The notes beneath the pieces were generated by a model. The model was not told the origin of the DNA and searched no databases. It worked only from the letters and a program-made list of their open reading frames with translations. Position numbers and translations under genes: made by a program. A stretch of DNA of 64,000 nt from Alloalcanivorax marinus (GTDB lineage: Bacteria > Pseudomonadota > Gammaproteobacteria > Pseudomonadales > Alcanivoracaceae): contig NZ_JADDOL010000021.1 of assembly GCF_016906305.1 (NCBI RefSeq), positions 1-64,000 of the forward strand, written 5' to 3'. This document shows positions 25,559-33,898 of this stretch, piece after piece. Positions within the stretch are counted from its first letter, which is position 1, and every line of letters begins with the position of its first letter.

Positions 25559-26671
25559 CTAAAGTGCCAGTTCGCAGTCCCCGGCGGCCGCGCACACGCA
25601 CACCTGTACGATGGCGCCGGGTTCGTTGATGAAGTCGCCGCTGCGCAGGTCGCGCACGCAGCCGGCTGTGAGCGTGGTGTTGCAGGTATGGCAGATGCCC
25701 ATGCGGCAGCCGTGGGGCGGGTTGAGCCCGGCGTCCTCGGCCACGCGCAGCAGGTTGGTCTCGCCGTCCGCGTCCACGTCCAGGTCGCTGTCGGCGAAGC
25801 GCACCCGGCCGCCCACGGCGTCGTCGGGAATCGGCGCGAAGTCCGCCCGGAAGCGCTCGATGTGCAGCCGCTGGGTGAGCCCGGCGGCGTCCCAGGTACG
25901 CTCCAGGGCGGCCAGCAGCGCCGGCGGGCCGCAGGCGTAGCAGTCGCGCTCGCGCCAGTCCGGGCACAGCCGCTCCAGCTGCGCCTCGGTGAAATGGTTC
26001 TCGTCGGCCGGGGCCTGGCGAGTGTGTACCTCGTGCAGATGGTAGTGCGGCTGCGTCTCGTCCAGCCGGCGCAGCTCGCGGCCGAAGATGGTGTCGAACT
26101 CGTGGGGCGCGTAGTGGATGTGCACCGTGTCCGGCAGCCGCTCCTGGGCGATCAGGCTGCGCACCATGCTCATGGCCGGGGTGATGCCGCTGCCGGCGGT
26201 AATGAACAGCGGCTGCACCGGCGAGGCGTCCGGCAGATAGAACTCGCCCTGGGGCAGCCCCACCGGAATGAAATCGCCCACCTTCAGATTACGGACGATG
26301 TGATGGGACAGGCGCCCGCCGTCGATCTTCTTGACCGTGATGGTAAAGCAGCCGTCGTCGCGCTCCGGCGGCGACGAGATGGTATAAGTGCGGGTGTAGT
26401 GACGGCCGTCCACCGGAATGCCCACGCGAATGTGCTGGCCCGGCCGGTGCAGCCGCCAGTTGGCGCCGGGCTTCAGGGTCACGGTGCGGGCATCGCGGGT
26501 TTCGTCCCACACGTCCACCACCCGGGCGTGCATGCGGTGGGTGGTCCACAGCGGGTTCACCAGCTCCACGTAGTGGGAGGTGCGCAGCGGGAACGCGAAC
26601 ATGTCGCTGATCGCGGACAGCCGCGCCAGCCAACGCCTGGGTGCCTTGCCTTGAGGTACCGGGGTGGTCAT
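25559..26671 (-). CDS. Ferredoxin reductase-like electron donor for the desaturase (370 aa)
   Basis: Domains in order are an FAD-binding barrel with HYTRTYTISSPP, an NAD(P) domain with FITAGSGITPAMSM and YACGPPALL, and a C-terminal plant-type 2Fe-2S domain with CRMGICHTCNTTL and a distant fourth Cys. The N-terminal 45 residues (LSAISDMFAFPLRTSHYVELVNPLW) are typical of the desaturase-linked reductases. Together with the desaturase it forms a two-gene operon. The upstream gap (26672-26848) has inverted bases around TGTACA near 26728, possibly a fatty-acid-responsive operator, but not convincing enough to call. Confidence 0.92.
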   Translation of the reverse strand: MTTPVPQGKAPRRWLARLSAISDMFAFPLRTSHYVELVNPLWTTHRMHARVVDVWDETRDARTVTLKPGANWRLHRPGQHIRVGIPVDGRHYTRTYTISSPPERDDGCFTITVKKIDGGRLSHHIVRNLKVGDFIPVGLPQGEFYLPDASPVQPLFITAGSGITPAMSMVRSLIAQERLPDTVHIHYAPHEFDTIFGRELRRLDETQPHYHLHEVHTRQAPADENHFTEAQLERLCPDWRERDCYACGPPALLAALERTWDAAGLTQRLHIERFRADFAPIPDDAVGGRVRFADSDLDVDADGETNLLRVAEDAGLNPPHGCRMGICHTCNTTLTAGCVRDLRSGDFINEPGAIVQVCVCAAAGDCELAL

Positions 26672-26848
26672 GCCGCCCTCCTGTTATTGGCTTATAGGTA
26701 CAGGTAACGTCGTACGGACAACACTGTGTACAGGTGTTCACAATAACGGCAAAGTCGCCCTTTGGGAAGACGGCAAATTTGTTCAAGGTTGCGCCGGCGC
26801 CCATGGCCCCGGCGTGAAGGTCAATGGGCGCGGGCGGCGTGATCCGGG

Positions 26849-26916
26849 GCGGCCCCGAGCGAACTGACGGAGTGCGGCCCCGAGCGAACTGATGGGGTGC
26901 GGCCCCGAGCGAACGG
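26849..26916. repeat. 25-bp tandem repeat, 2.7 copies
   Basis: The unit GCGGCCCCGAGCGAACTGA plus six bases is repeated at 26849, 26874 and 26899, the last copy partial. It lies between the reductase gene and the cytosine deaminase gene and has no spacers of CRISPR type. Copies differ at only two or three bases, so expansion is recent. Confidence 0.8.
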
Positions 26917-26966
26917 ATACGGTATAGTCCCGCCCGTTTCCCTAACGGCCGGAAGGAGCAATGACC

Positions 26967-27422
26967 ATGGCTGACACTTTGGATTACGCGGCGATGCTGG
27001 CGGTGGCCCTGGGCGAGGCCCGCCAGGGGCTGGCCGAAGGCGGCATCCCCATCGGCGCCGCCCTGTTCGACGCCGACGGCACCCTGCTGGGCGCCGGCCA
27101 CAACCGGCGCATTCAGGAAGACGACCCCTCGGTGCACGCCGAGACCGATGCCTTCCGCAAGGCCGGCCGCCAGCGCGGCTACGGCGACAAGATCATGGTC
27201 ACCACCCTGGCGCCTTGTCTGTACTGCAGCGGCCTGGTGCGCCAGTTTCGCATCGGCACCGTGGTGGTGGGCGAGTCCGAGAATTTCCCCGGTGGCCTGG
27301 ACGAGCTGCGCGCCCACGGCGTGCGCGTGATCGAACTGGACGACCCGGACTGCAAGACCCTGCTGGCCGACTACATCCGCGCCCACCCGGACGTCTGGCA
27401 CGAGGACATCGGCGAGGACTGA
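26967..27422 (+). CDS. Cytosine deaminase, yeast Fcy1 type (151 aa)
   Basis: AAGGAG at 26951-26956 sits eight bases before ATG 26967 but only two before ATG 26961, so the second ATG is the likely start. The zinc-dependent deaminase motifs are SVHAETDAF (His, Glu) and [11 protein letters not shown] (two Cys). The body closely follows yeast Fcy1: [34 protein letters not shown] and the C-terminal [10 protein letters not shown], which in the yeast enzyme closes the active site. Expected reaction: cytosine to uracil, pyrimidine salvage. Bacteria more often use the unrelated CodA enzyme. Confidence 0.88.
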   Translation: MADTLDYAAMLAVALGEARQGLAEGGIPIGAALFDADGTLLGAGHNRRIQEDDPSVHAETDAFRKAGRQRGYGDKIMVTTLAPCLYCSGLVRQFRIGTVVVGESENFPGGLDELRAHGVRVIELDDPDCKTLLADYIRAHPDVWHEDIGED

Positions 27423-27501
27423 GCGCCGCCGGATCGGCCCGTTGCTATGCTATGATTTGCGCCCCGGCCCGCCGGGGCCGTCCATCCGCCAGAGAATGCC
27501 C

Positions 27502-27840
27502 ATGAGTGATTTGCCTGCCTGCCCCCGGTGCAGCTCCCCCTACACCTACGAAGATGGCGCCCAGTTCGTGTGCCCGGAATGCGCCCATGAATGGAACGCC
27601 GCCGACCAGCAGGCCGCCGCCGAGGCGGACCTGATCCGCGACGCCAACGGCAATGTGCTCAGCGACGGCGACACCGTCACCGTGATCAAGGACCTGAAGG
27701 TCAAAGGCTCCTCCTCGGTGGTCAAGGTCGGCACCAAGGTCAAGGGCATCCGCCTGGTGGGCGGTGACCATGACATCGACTGCCGCATCGACGGCATCGG
27801 CGCCATGAAACTGAAGTCGGAGTTCGTGAAGAAGGTCTGA
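27502..27840 (+). CDS. yjdM: YjdM (PhnA-family) zinc-ribbon protein (112 aa)
   Basis: [31 protein letters not shown] gives two CxxC pairs of a zinc ribbon. A compact beta domain follows ([47 protein letters not shown]). Length and sequence match E. coli YjdM. The old name phnA is misleading: it is not a phosphonoacetate hydrolase, and its cellular role is unknown. The frame could start two codons earlier; ATG 27502 gives the family N-terminus. Confidence 0.95.
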   Translation: MSDLPACPRCSSPYTYEDGAQFVCPECAHEWNAADQQAAAEADLIRDANGNVLSDGDTVTVIKDLKVKGSSSVVKVGTKVKGIRLVGGDHDIDCRIDGIGAMKLKSEFVKKV

Positions 27841-27984
27841 CCCCGGGGCCGCTCGCCATCGGCCCGGCCTTTCGCCATGATAGAGAAGCTTTGCGGCGCT
27901 GCCCGTTCCAACCCTGGCCGGGACGTTTTAAGGTGCCGGGACCGGCCCAGCGCCGTCTTCGTTTCTGCACGGGAGAGAAGTTTC

Positions 27985-28854
27985 ATGTCCGACGACACCT
28001 ACACGCCGCCGAAGGTCTGGAAATGGGAACCGGGCAACGGCGGGCGCTTCGCCAGCATCAACCGCCCGATCGCCGGCCCCACCCACGACAAGGCGCTGCC
28101 GGTGGGTGAGCACCCGCTGCAGCTCTATTCCCTGGCCACCCCCAACGGCGTCAAGGTCACGGTGATGCTGGAGGAACTGCTGGCCCTGGGGCACGCCGGC
28201 GCCGAGTACGATGCCTGGCTGATCAACATCGGTGACGGCGACCAGTTCGGCAGCGGCTTCGTGGAGATCAATCCCAACTCCAAGATTCCGGCGATGGTGG
28301 ACCACAGCGTGGAACCGCCCCGCCGGGTGTTCGAAACCGCCTCCATCGTGCTCTACCTGGCGGAAAAATTCGGCGCCCTGATTCCCGAGGGCGCGGCCCG
28401 CACCGAATGCTTCAACTGGCTGTTCTGGCAACAGGGCGCGGCGCCCTTCCTGGGCGGTGGCTTCGGCCACTTCTATGCCTACGCGCCGGAAAAATACCAG
28501 TACCCCATCGACCGCTACACCATGGAAGTGAAGCGCCAGCTGGATGTGCTGGACCGGCACCTCGCCGAACAGACCTGGCTGGCCGGTGACGAGTATTCCA
28601 TCGCCGACATCGCCACCTGGCCCTGGTACGGGCAACTGGTGCTGGGCCGGCTCTACAGCGCCGCCGAGTTCCTGGACGTGACGTCCTACAAGAACGTGCT
28701 GCGCTGGGCCGAGGCCATCGACGCGCGCCCGGCAGTGCAGCGCGGCCGCATGGTCAACCGCACCTTTGGCGAGCCGTCCACGCAATTGCGCGAGCGGCAC
28801 GACGCGTCCGACTTCGACACCCGCACCCAGGACAAGATCGGCGGCGGGGACTGA
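27985..28854 (+). CDS. yghU: Glutathione-dependent disulfide-bond oxidoreductase YghU (289 aa)
   Basis: The GGGAGAGAAG ribosome binding site fixes ATG 27985. The N-terminal extension YTPPKVWKWEPGNGGRFASINRP and the thioredoxin-fold stretch LQLYSLATPNGVKVTVMLEEL are diagnostic of YghU, a Nu-class glutathione transferase that binds two glutathiones and reduces disulfides or organic peroxides. NPNSKIPAMVD and FETASIVLYLAEKFG are the glutathione-site loops. The C-terminal helical domain includes YSIADIATWPWYG. It is followed within eight bases by the next gene, so both may share a transcript. Confidence 0.96.
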   Translation: MSDDTYTPPKVWKWEPGNGGRFASINRPIAGPTHDKALPVGEHPLQLYSLATPNGVKVTVMLEELLALGHAGAEYDAWLINIGDGDQFGSGFVEINPNSKIPAMVDHSVEPPRRVFETASIVLYLAEKFGALIPEGAARTECFNWLFWQQGAAPFLGGGFGHFYAYAPEKYQYPIDRYTMEVKRQLDVLDRHLAEQTWLAGDEYSIADIATWPWYGQLVLGRLYSAAEFLDVTSYKNVLRWAEAIDARPAVQRGRMVNRTFGEPSTQLRERHDASDFDTRTQDKIGGGD

Positions 28855-28861
28855 CGCGACC

Positions 28862-29377
28862 ATGGACCGGTTTCTGCTGCGTCCGCGCAGCGGCATCAAC
28901 GACATCCGCCTGGGCGACTCGCCGGAGGCGGTGCGCGCCGCGGTGGGGGAAACGCCGGAGCACTGGCCGGCGCGGCAGCAGTTCGGCATCGATTTCCCGG
29001 CCCGGGACCTGTTCTTCGACGGCGCCCTGGTGGTGCATTACGACGAGCATCAGCGGGCCGAATGGATCGCCGCCGGCGACGGCCTGCCGCTGCGCCACGA
29101 GGGCCTGGACCTGTTCCAGGCCGCCGCCGACACGGTGCTGGTGCACCTGATGCAGTTCGGCACCCTGGAAGAAGACGACCAGGAACCGGGCCGCGCCTAT
29201 GTGTTCCCCTCCCTGCAGCTGTCCCTGTGGCGCCCGGACGACCCGCGCGTGCTGCAGGAAGCCCTGGCCGCCAGCGGCAACGAAAAGGAACGGCGCGCCC
29301 TGCGTCAGGCCCTGGCCCGGGCCACCTTTTTCCAGCAGATCGCGGTGTTCTCCGAAGGCTATTGGGACAACCCCTAG
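28862..29377 (+). CDS. Hypothetical soluble protein (171 aa)
   Basis: It starts at ATG 28862, seven bases after the yghU stop, probably in the same operon. No signal or membrane segment is present. The N-terminus LLRPRSGINDIRLGDSPEAVRAAVG, with FGIDFPARDLFFDGALVVHYDEHQRAEWI, resembles the SMI1/immunity-like small bacterial proteins that begin with a G-x-x-LG-x-S motif. I cannot name the family, and no toxin gene is near. It is most likely a housekeeping protein of unknown function. Confidence 0.75.
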   Translation: MDRFLLRPRSGINDIRLGDSPEAVRAAVGETPEHWPARQQFGIDFPARDLFFDGALVVHYDEHQRAEWIAAGDGLPLRHEGLDLFQAAADTVLVHLMQFGTLEEDDQEPGRAYVFPSLQLSLWRPDDPRVLQEALAASGNEKERRALRQALARATFFQQIAVFSEGYWDNP

Positions 29378-29411
29378 CGCCGCTTTTCAAACCCGGGAAC
29401 AGGAGCTCCCC

Positions 29412-29888
29412 TTGGCCATTACCCACACTGACCGTGCCCATCTGGAATACTGCCTGGACCTGGCCGAGCAGGCCCTGGAAGCCGGCGACCAGCCGTTCGG
29501 CTCGCTGCTGGTGGACGAAGACGGCACCGTGCTGCTGGCCGCCCGCAACCGTGTCGGCGACGGCGACCACACCCAGCATCCGGAATTCGAGATCGCCCGC
29601 TGGGCGGCGCAAAACCTGCCGGCGGAACAGCGCGCCCGCGCCACCGTCTACACCTCCGGCGAGCACTGCCCCATGTGCGCCGCCGCCCACGCCTGGGTGG
29701 GCCTGGGCGCCATCGTTTACGCCAGCTCCGGCGAGCAGCTGCGCGGCTGGCGCATGGAGATGGGCCTGCCGCCGTCGCCGGTGGCCGGTCTGTCGATCCG
29801 TCAGGTGGCCCCGAACGTGCCGGTCACCGGCCCGGTGCCGGACCTGGCCGAGCGGGTACGGCGGCTGCACGAGCGCTGCCACGGGTAG
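29412..29888 (+). CDS. Nucleoside/guanine deaminase-fold protein, TTG start (158 aa)
   Basis: No ATG fits; TTG 29412 lies six bases after AGGAG and gives MAITHTDRAHLEYCLDLAEQAL. The deaminase motif is degenerate in the first half: HPEFEIARWAA replaces the usual HAE, keeping His and Glu with two residues between. TSGEHCPMCAAAHAW supplies the cysteine pair. Other family marks are DQPFGSLLVDEDGTVL and GLGAIVYASSGEQL. It resembles guanine or nucleoside deaminases, but the altered first motif makes substrate and activity uncertain. It stands 34 bases after the hypothetical gene. Confidence 0.8.
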   Translation: MAITHTDRAHLEYCLDLAEQALEAGDQPFGSLLVDEDGTVLLAARNRVGDGDHTQHPEFEIARWAAQNLPAEQRARATVYTSGEHCPMCAAAHAWVGLGAIVYASSGEQLRGWRMEMGLPPSPVAGLSIRQVAPNVPVTGPVPDLAERVRRLHERCHG

Positions 29889-29964
29889 GAAACGACCTTC
29901 TTGGCGTTTAAAACCTGGTGATCGACAAAAAGGACAGATGTTGGCGCTCCGGGGGGGGGGCATA

Positions 29965-29982
29965 ATGTGATTTGCGTCACAT
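29965..29982 (+). promoter_or_regulatory. CRP/Vfr-type operator upstream of the HXS cassette
   Basis: ATGTGATTTGCGTCACAT is a perfect TGTGA-N6-TCACA palindrome, 74 bases before the hxsB start. It follows a run of ten G residues. The placement fits activation or repression of the hxsB-hxsC-hxsA transcript by a CRP-family regulator. Confidence 0.65.
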
Positions 29983-30055
29983 GTTCTGTTTGTGATAATA
30001 AAACAAAAAATAAATAGACCTAGAAATACTGAAATGAACTTTTGGGGGTGGGAGG

Positions 30056-31486
30056 GTGAGCTACGATTCCATTGGTCTCCCGTTTAAATACCGAAGTTTG
30101 TCCGACGAATCCGTTGTGGCCGTCTCTGAGTCGGGTGACCATATATTTCTTTCCCGGCGAGAGCTCGATCTGCTAACGGAAAGCCCTGACCAGCTTCCGC
30201 TCAATCTTCGGTCGGATTTGAAGGCGCGGTTTTTCCTAAAGTCAAAATTCTCCCCAGGCACCGACTGGTTACTGAAATCAAGGAAGGCGGCGGGGCGCGA
30301 GACGGTCGCCGGCGGTCCCTCCCTGCATATCATTGTCCCGACACTTCAATGTGAGCACTCATGCCAGTACTGCCAGGTCAGCCGTGCCCTGGACGACGAC
30401 ACTCATGTCATGTCCAAGGACAATCTGCAGTTGGCATGCCGAACAATTTTTCAGAGTGAGAGCCAGAACCTGACCGTGGAGTTTCAGGGAGGGGATCCGC
30501 TGTTGCGCTTTGATCTGGTTTTGAGCGCCATGCAGCAAATCAGCGACATCAATAAAAGCGAAAATCGGAATATACGATTCGTTGTCGCAAGTACCCTGCA
30601 TCAGCTGACGCCGGACATGTGTCATATACTGAAGGCATTTGGCGCCTATCTATCAACTAGCATCGATGGTCAAGCTCTTCTGCATCAGCGGAACCGACCG
30701 ATTCCGACCGGTAACGCCTATGAAAGAACCATGGCGGGTGTGACGTTGGCGCGTTCGATCATGGGTGAGGATTCCGTCGCGGCCTTGATGACTACGACGA
30801 AGGCATCGCTCGAATTTCCAGAGCAGATAGTGGACGAGTATGTGAGGTTGGGTTTTGGCGAGATTTTCATTCGACCTCTAAGCTCCTACGGATTCGCCAA
30901 AAGAAATCAGAAAAGGTTGGGCTATTCTCTTTCAGAGTTCATGGAATTTTACCAAAGGTCCTTTGAGCGAGTTCTGTATTGGAATGACCAGGGCGTCCCC
31001 ATCAGAGAGGTTTACGGAGCCATTCTCCTGAACAAGATTCTGTCACCTTTTGATTCAGGGTACGTGGATTTGCAAAGCCCCACGGGCGCGGGGTTGGCGA
31101 CACTGGTCTATAACTATGATGGCTTTGTGTATCCAAGTGATGAGGCTCGCATGTTGGCCGAGTCCGGGGATCATGGGCTGAGGCTGGGACCTATCGGCGA
31201 GCCTCTCGACCAGCTTCTCGGTACGTCTGTACAGAAAGACCTTATACAAGCCAGCCTGGTGGAGGAGACCGCCGGTTGTCTGGATTGTGCCTACAGTGCT
31301 TATTGCGCACCCAATCCAGTGGACGCCTATGCCCAGCATGGCGACCTTTACGCCTTCCCGCCGCAAACGGAGCATTGCCAGCGACACACCATGTTGTTCG
31401 ATTTCTACATGGAAAAGATAAAAGACGCTGATATGAAGACGCGTAAAGTATTTCACGAATGGGCCTTCTCCGGGGGAGATACATGA
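30056..31486 (+). CDS. hxsB: His-Xaa-Ser system radical SAM maturase HxsB (476 aa)
   Basis: The start is GTG 30056 in a G-rich context (GGGGGTGGGAGG). The radical SAM cluster site is CEHSCQYC (Cys99, Cys103, Cys106) after SLHIIVPTLQ. A glycine-rich strand VEFQGGDPLLRFD follows, and a C-terminal SPASM-like cysteine set is seen in ETAGCLDCAYSAYCAPNP and HCQRH. This is the HxsB type, one of two radical SAM enzymes that accompany a His-Xaa-Ser repeat protein. The chemistry performed on that protein is unknown. It overlaps hxsC by four bases (ATGA). Base composition is AT-richer than the flanks. Confidence 0.93.
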   Translation: MSYDSIGLPFKYRSLSDESVVAVSESGDHIFLSRRELDLLTESPDQLPLNLRSDLKARFFLKSKFSPGTDWLLKSRKAAGRETVAGGPSLHIIVPTLQCEHSCQYCQVSRALDDDTHVMSKDNLQLACRTIFQSESQNLTVEFQGGDPLLRFDLVLSAMQQISDINKSENRNIRFVVASTLHQLTPDMCHILKAFGAYLSTSIDGQALLHQRNRPIPTGNAYERTMAGVTLARSIMGEDSVAALMTTTKASLEFPEQIVDEYVRLGFGEIFIRPLSSYGFAKRNQKRLGYSLSEFMEFYQRSFERVLYWNDQGVPIREVYGAILLNKILSPFDSGYVDLQSPTGAGLATLVYNYDGFVYPSDEARMLAESGDHGLRLGPIGEPLDQLLGTSVQKDLIQASLVEETAGCLDCAYSAYCAPNPVDAYAQHGDLYAFPPQTEHCQRHTMLFDFYMEKIKDADMKTRKVFHEWAFSGGDT

Positions 31487-32628
31487 GAAAAACAGCCGCG
31501 TCGATTCAGAGGAATACGGCGACCGTGCCTCACAGAGTGGTCGACTTCGGCGATCTGATGTCGGAGTGGGCGCCGGAGCTTCACTTTCTTGCCAGAGCCC
31601 ATGACCAGCACGAAAGAGAGACAATCGAGCACCTCTCCCGCTCGGGTTTAAACAATATTGGCTGGATTCAGGATGGCCCCGACTTCGAAGATGGCGACCT
31701 GATTGTTCCAGCGCACGGCAAGCTGCAAAGTCCGGTTATTTACCGGGAGGGAGACAGGCACCACGCGCTTCAGGTCACCAATCGATGCAACAGTAAGTGC
31801 CTGATGTGCTCTCAACCGCCGACGACTCAGAACGACGATTGGATGCTGGAAGAGGCCTATATGGCCGTGAATACCATTCGGAAGATGCCCGATGTGCTCG
31901 GCATAAGCGGTGGTGAGCCACTGCTCAATGCGAAGGGGTTGCGGCGACTGATTGACCTGGCGCATTCGAAAAGGCCGGATACTCTCATAGAAGTCTTGAG
32001 CAATGGCCGCGGTTTTTATCATGGGGCAATCGTCGACGCGGCCTTGCAGGGCCAATTGGATGGGGTTCGTTGGCTTATTCCGCTGTATGGGCATTGTGAC
32101 TATCTGCACGACTATGTTGTGCAGTCGGCAGGTGCGTTCGAGGAAACTTTATGTGGGCTTCTTGAGCTTCAGCGCCGGAACCAGCCGATCCAGCTAAGAA
32201 TTGTGCTCATCAGGCCAGTGTTGGAGGCGCTTTCGGCGCTCTGCCGTTTTATTGGTAAGAATCTTCCCTTTGTTTCCGAGGTGGCTCTGATGGCCTGTGA
32301 GCCAATCGGATTCGCCCTCGCTAACAGAGCGATTTGTGAAGTGGATTTGAAAGATTGGCATGGACAGCTGTTAGAGGCGGCCGAGGAACTGGATAACTAC
32401 CATGTGCCTTATGTGTTCATGAACGCACCGCTTTGTTCGTTGCCTGCAGAGCTTCAACCGGCGGCACATCGAAGCATCTCTGACTGGAAGAACGTATACG
32501 ACCAGGAATGTCAGAGTTGCTCAATGAAAAACCGGTGCTGTGGTTTGTTCGCTTGGTACGAAAAGGGCTGGCAGCCGACAAAAATACAGGCAATCAAGGA
32601 GGTGTACAGTGAAGAAGTTTGTAACTAG
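31483..32628 (+). CDS. hxsC: His-Xaa-Ser system radical SAM maturase HxsC (381 aa)
   Basis: The ATG follows CGGGGGAGATAC. The cluster motif is CNSKCLMCSQPP (Cys102, Cys106, Cys109), the diagnostic HxsC form. The strand VLGISGGEPLLNAKGL carries the GGE-type SAM-binding motif, and a cysteine-rich tail (DQECQSCSMKNRCCGLFAWY) probably holds an auxiliary cluster. It lies between hxsB and hxsA and overlaps both, which implies tight translational coupling. Its exact reaction is not known for any member of the family. Confidence 0.94.
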   Translation: MRKTAASIQRNTATVPHRVVDFGDLMSEWAPELHFLARAHDQHERETIEHLSRSGLNNIGWIQDGPDFEDGDLIVPAHGKLQSPVIYREGDRHHALQVTNRCNSKCLMCSQPPTTQNDDWMLEEAYMAVNTIRKMPDVLGISGGEPLLNAKGLRRLIDLAHSKRPDTLIEVLSNGRGFYHGAIVDAALQGQLDGVRWLIPLYGHCDYLHDYVVQSAGAFEETLCGLLELQRRNQPIQLRIVLIRPVLEALSALCRFIGKNLPFVSEVALMACEPIGFALANRAICEVDLKDWHGQLLEAAEELDNYHVPYVFMNAPLCSLPAELQPAAHRSISDWKNVYDQECQSCSMKNRCCGLFAWYEKGWQPTKIQAIKEVYSEEVCN

Positions 32629-33169
32629 CTTGGCGCTTTTTATCGCCAGTGTTCCGGTCTTGAGTGGAAAGACCGCGCTGGCCTCCACATCATTCGATGG
32701 TTCAGCATTGCCGGATGGGCAGGATAAAGGGCCCGTTTCATTAAGGCCCCTGAATGATGTGTACGACAATCTTTTTGCCGGGCACCGGTCCCATTCAAGC
32801 CACCGTTCGCACTCCAGTCATCGCTCTCATTCCTCTCACTATTCGAGCTCCAGCTATAGAAGCCCGTCTCCGACCTACAGTGCTCCGGCATACAGTGGCA
32901 GCGGATCCTCGTCATCCTCCGGATCGACATATTCTTCACACGGTGCGTCAGGCGGCACCGAAACCCACTACAGCAAGCTGCAGATGCAGGTGATGCGTGT
33001 GCAGATCAAGTTAACAAGCATCGGTCTTTATAGCGGTCGGATTGACGGAATCCTCGGTCCTGCCACCCGCGCGGCTCTGGAGAAATATCAGCAGCAAAAC
33101 AGCCTGGCGGTAACTGGCCGTATGACGACCGAGACGATGAATATGCTCGGTATTCCTGCGGTCAATTGA
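32609..33169 (+). CDS. hxsA: His-Xaa-Ser repeat protein HxsA, exported, with peptidoglycan-binding domain (186 aa)
   Basis: GTG 32609 sits after AAGGAGGTGTACA inside the end of hxsC. A signal peptide (KKFVTSLALFIASVPVLSG, to about residue 26) directs export. Residues 59-79 are seven consecutive His-Xaa-Ser triplets (HRS, HSS alternating, then HYS). A Ser/Tyr/Pro-rich linker runs to about 118. A C-terminal PG_binding_1 domain starts near 125 (VMRVQIKLTSIGLYSG, IDGILGPATRAALEKYQ). The repeat is the presumed substrate of HxsB/HxsC, giving a modified protein held at the cell wall. A metal- or redox-active product is plausible but unproven. Confidence 0.93.
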   Translation: MKKFVTSLALFIASVPVLSGKTALASTSFDGSALPDGQDKGPVSLRPLNDVYDNLFAGHRSHSSHRSHSSHRSHSSHYSSSSYRSPSPTYSAPAYSGSGSSSSSGSTYSSHGASGGTETHYSKLQMQVMRVQIKLTSIGLYSGRIDGILGPATRAALEKYQQQNSLAVTGRMTTETMNMLGIPAVN

Positions 33170-33202
33170 TCGCTCGTTTTCAGCGGCGCCTTTGGGTGTG
33201 GC

Positions 33203-33898
33203 CTACTCTTTCTTCGGCGCGGCTTTTTCCAGGGCCATGAGCGTGTCCACGTAGCCCACGAACCGTTCCAGGTAGCCGGGGGCGATGCCCTGCAGGCGCT
33301 CCAGGGCGCGCACCACCTGACGGTGGGCGTTGAGGGGGCCGGCGTCGCCGGTGGGGTGGTCCACCGCATGGCGGATGCGCCGGGCGGTGTGCTGGCGGGC
33401 GCGGCTGGCTTGCAGGGTGGCCAGGGTTTTCAGTTCCCGGCGCGGGGCGTTCTGGTCGCCGCGCTGGTCGGCGCGCAGGCGCCGGTGCTGGGTGTCCAGC
33501 AGCGCCTCCAGGGCGTCGCCGTCCGCGCCGGCGGCGGCGATTTCGCCGTGGTCGCGCAGGCGGTGGGTCAGGTCGGCCAGCGAGGCAAGGGCCGGTTCCG
33601 GTTGTCCGGCCAGTCGGCGCACGCCTTTGTAGTCGCCGGCGTCGTACAGGGCCTGAAGGCGTGCTTGGCGGGTGTCGTCTTTCGCCTGGGCGAGCAGTCT
33701 TTCCGCCTCGTCCCTGGCCTGGTGAAAAGCCCGTTCGAAGGCCGGCAGGCGATCCGACAGGGTGGCGCCGGCGCCCCGGCGGGCCAGGCTTTCCAGGTAG
33801 TGGAAGCGCACCGGGTCGTAGTGCGCCGCACCCTGGTCGCGCAGGGCGTCCAGGCGCTGACTGGCTTCACTCCAATGAGCATCACTCACCGGCGGCAT
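33203..33898 (-). CDS. DUF2894 protein of the DUF802 operon (231 aa)
   Basis: A soluble, largely helical, Arg/Ala-rich protein ending in charged residues. It begins MPPVSDAHWSEASQRLDALRDQGAAHYDPVRFHYLESLARR and has a long charged middle (RLRDHGEIAAAGADGDALEALLD). Content and position identify the DUF2894 family, which is found with DUF3348, DUF802 and OmpA-like genes. It is the last gene of the four-gene run and overlaps the OmpA-like gene by 17 bases. Function unknown; a cytoplasmic partner of the membrane pair is likely. Confidence 0.82.
   Translation of the reverse strand: MPPVSDAHWSEASQRLDALRDQGAAHYDPVRFHYLESLARRGAGATLSDRLPAFERAFHQARDEAERLLAQAKDDTRQARLQALYDAGDYKGVRRLAGQPEPALASLADLTHRLRDHGEIAAAGADGDALEALLDTQHRRLRADQRGDQNAPRRELKTLATLQASRARQHTARRIRHAVDHPTGDAGPLNAHRQVVRALERLQGIAPGYLERFVGYVDTLMALEKAAPKKE

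Noticed and set aside
26849-26916. CRISPR array
   Set aside because: Units are directly adjacent without unique spacers and there are no cas genes in the window.
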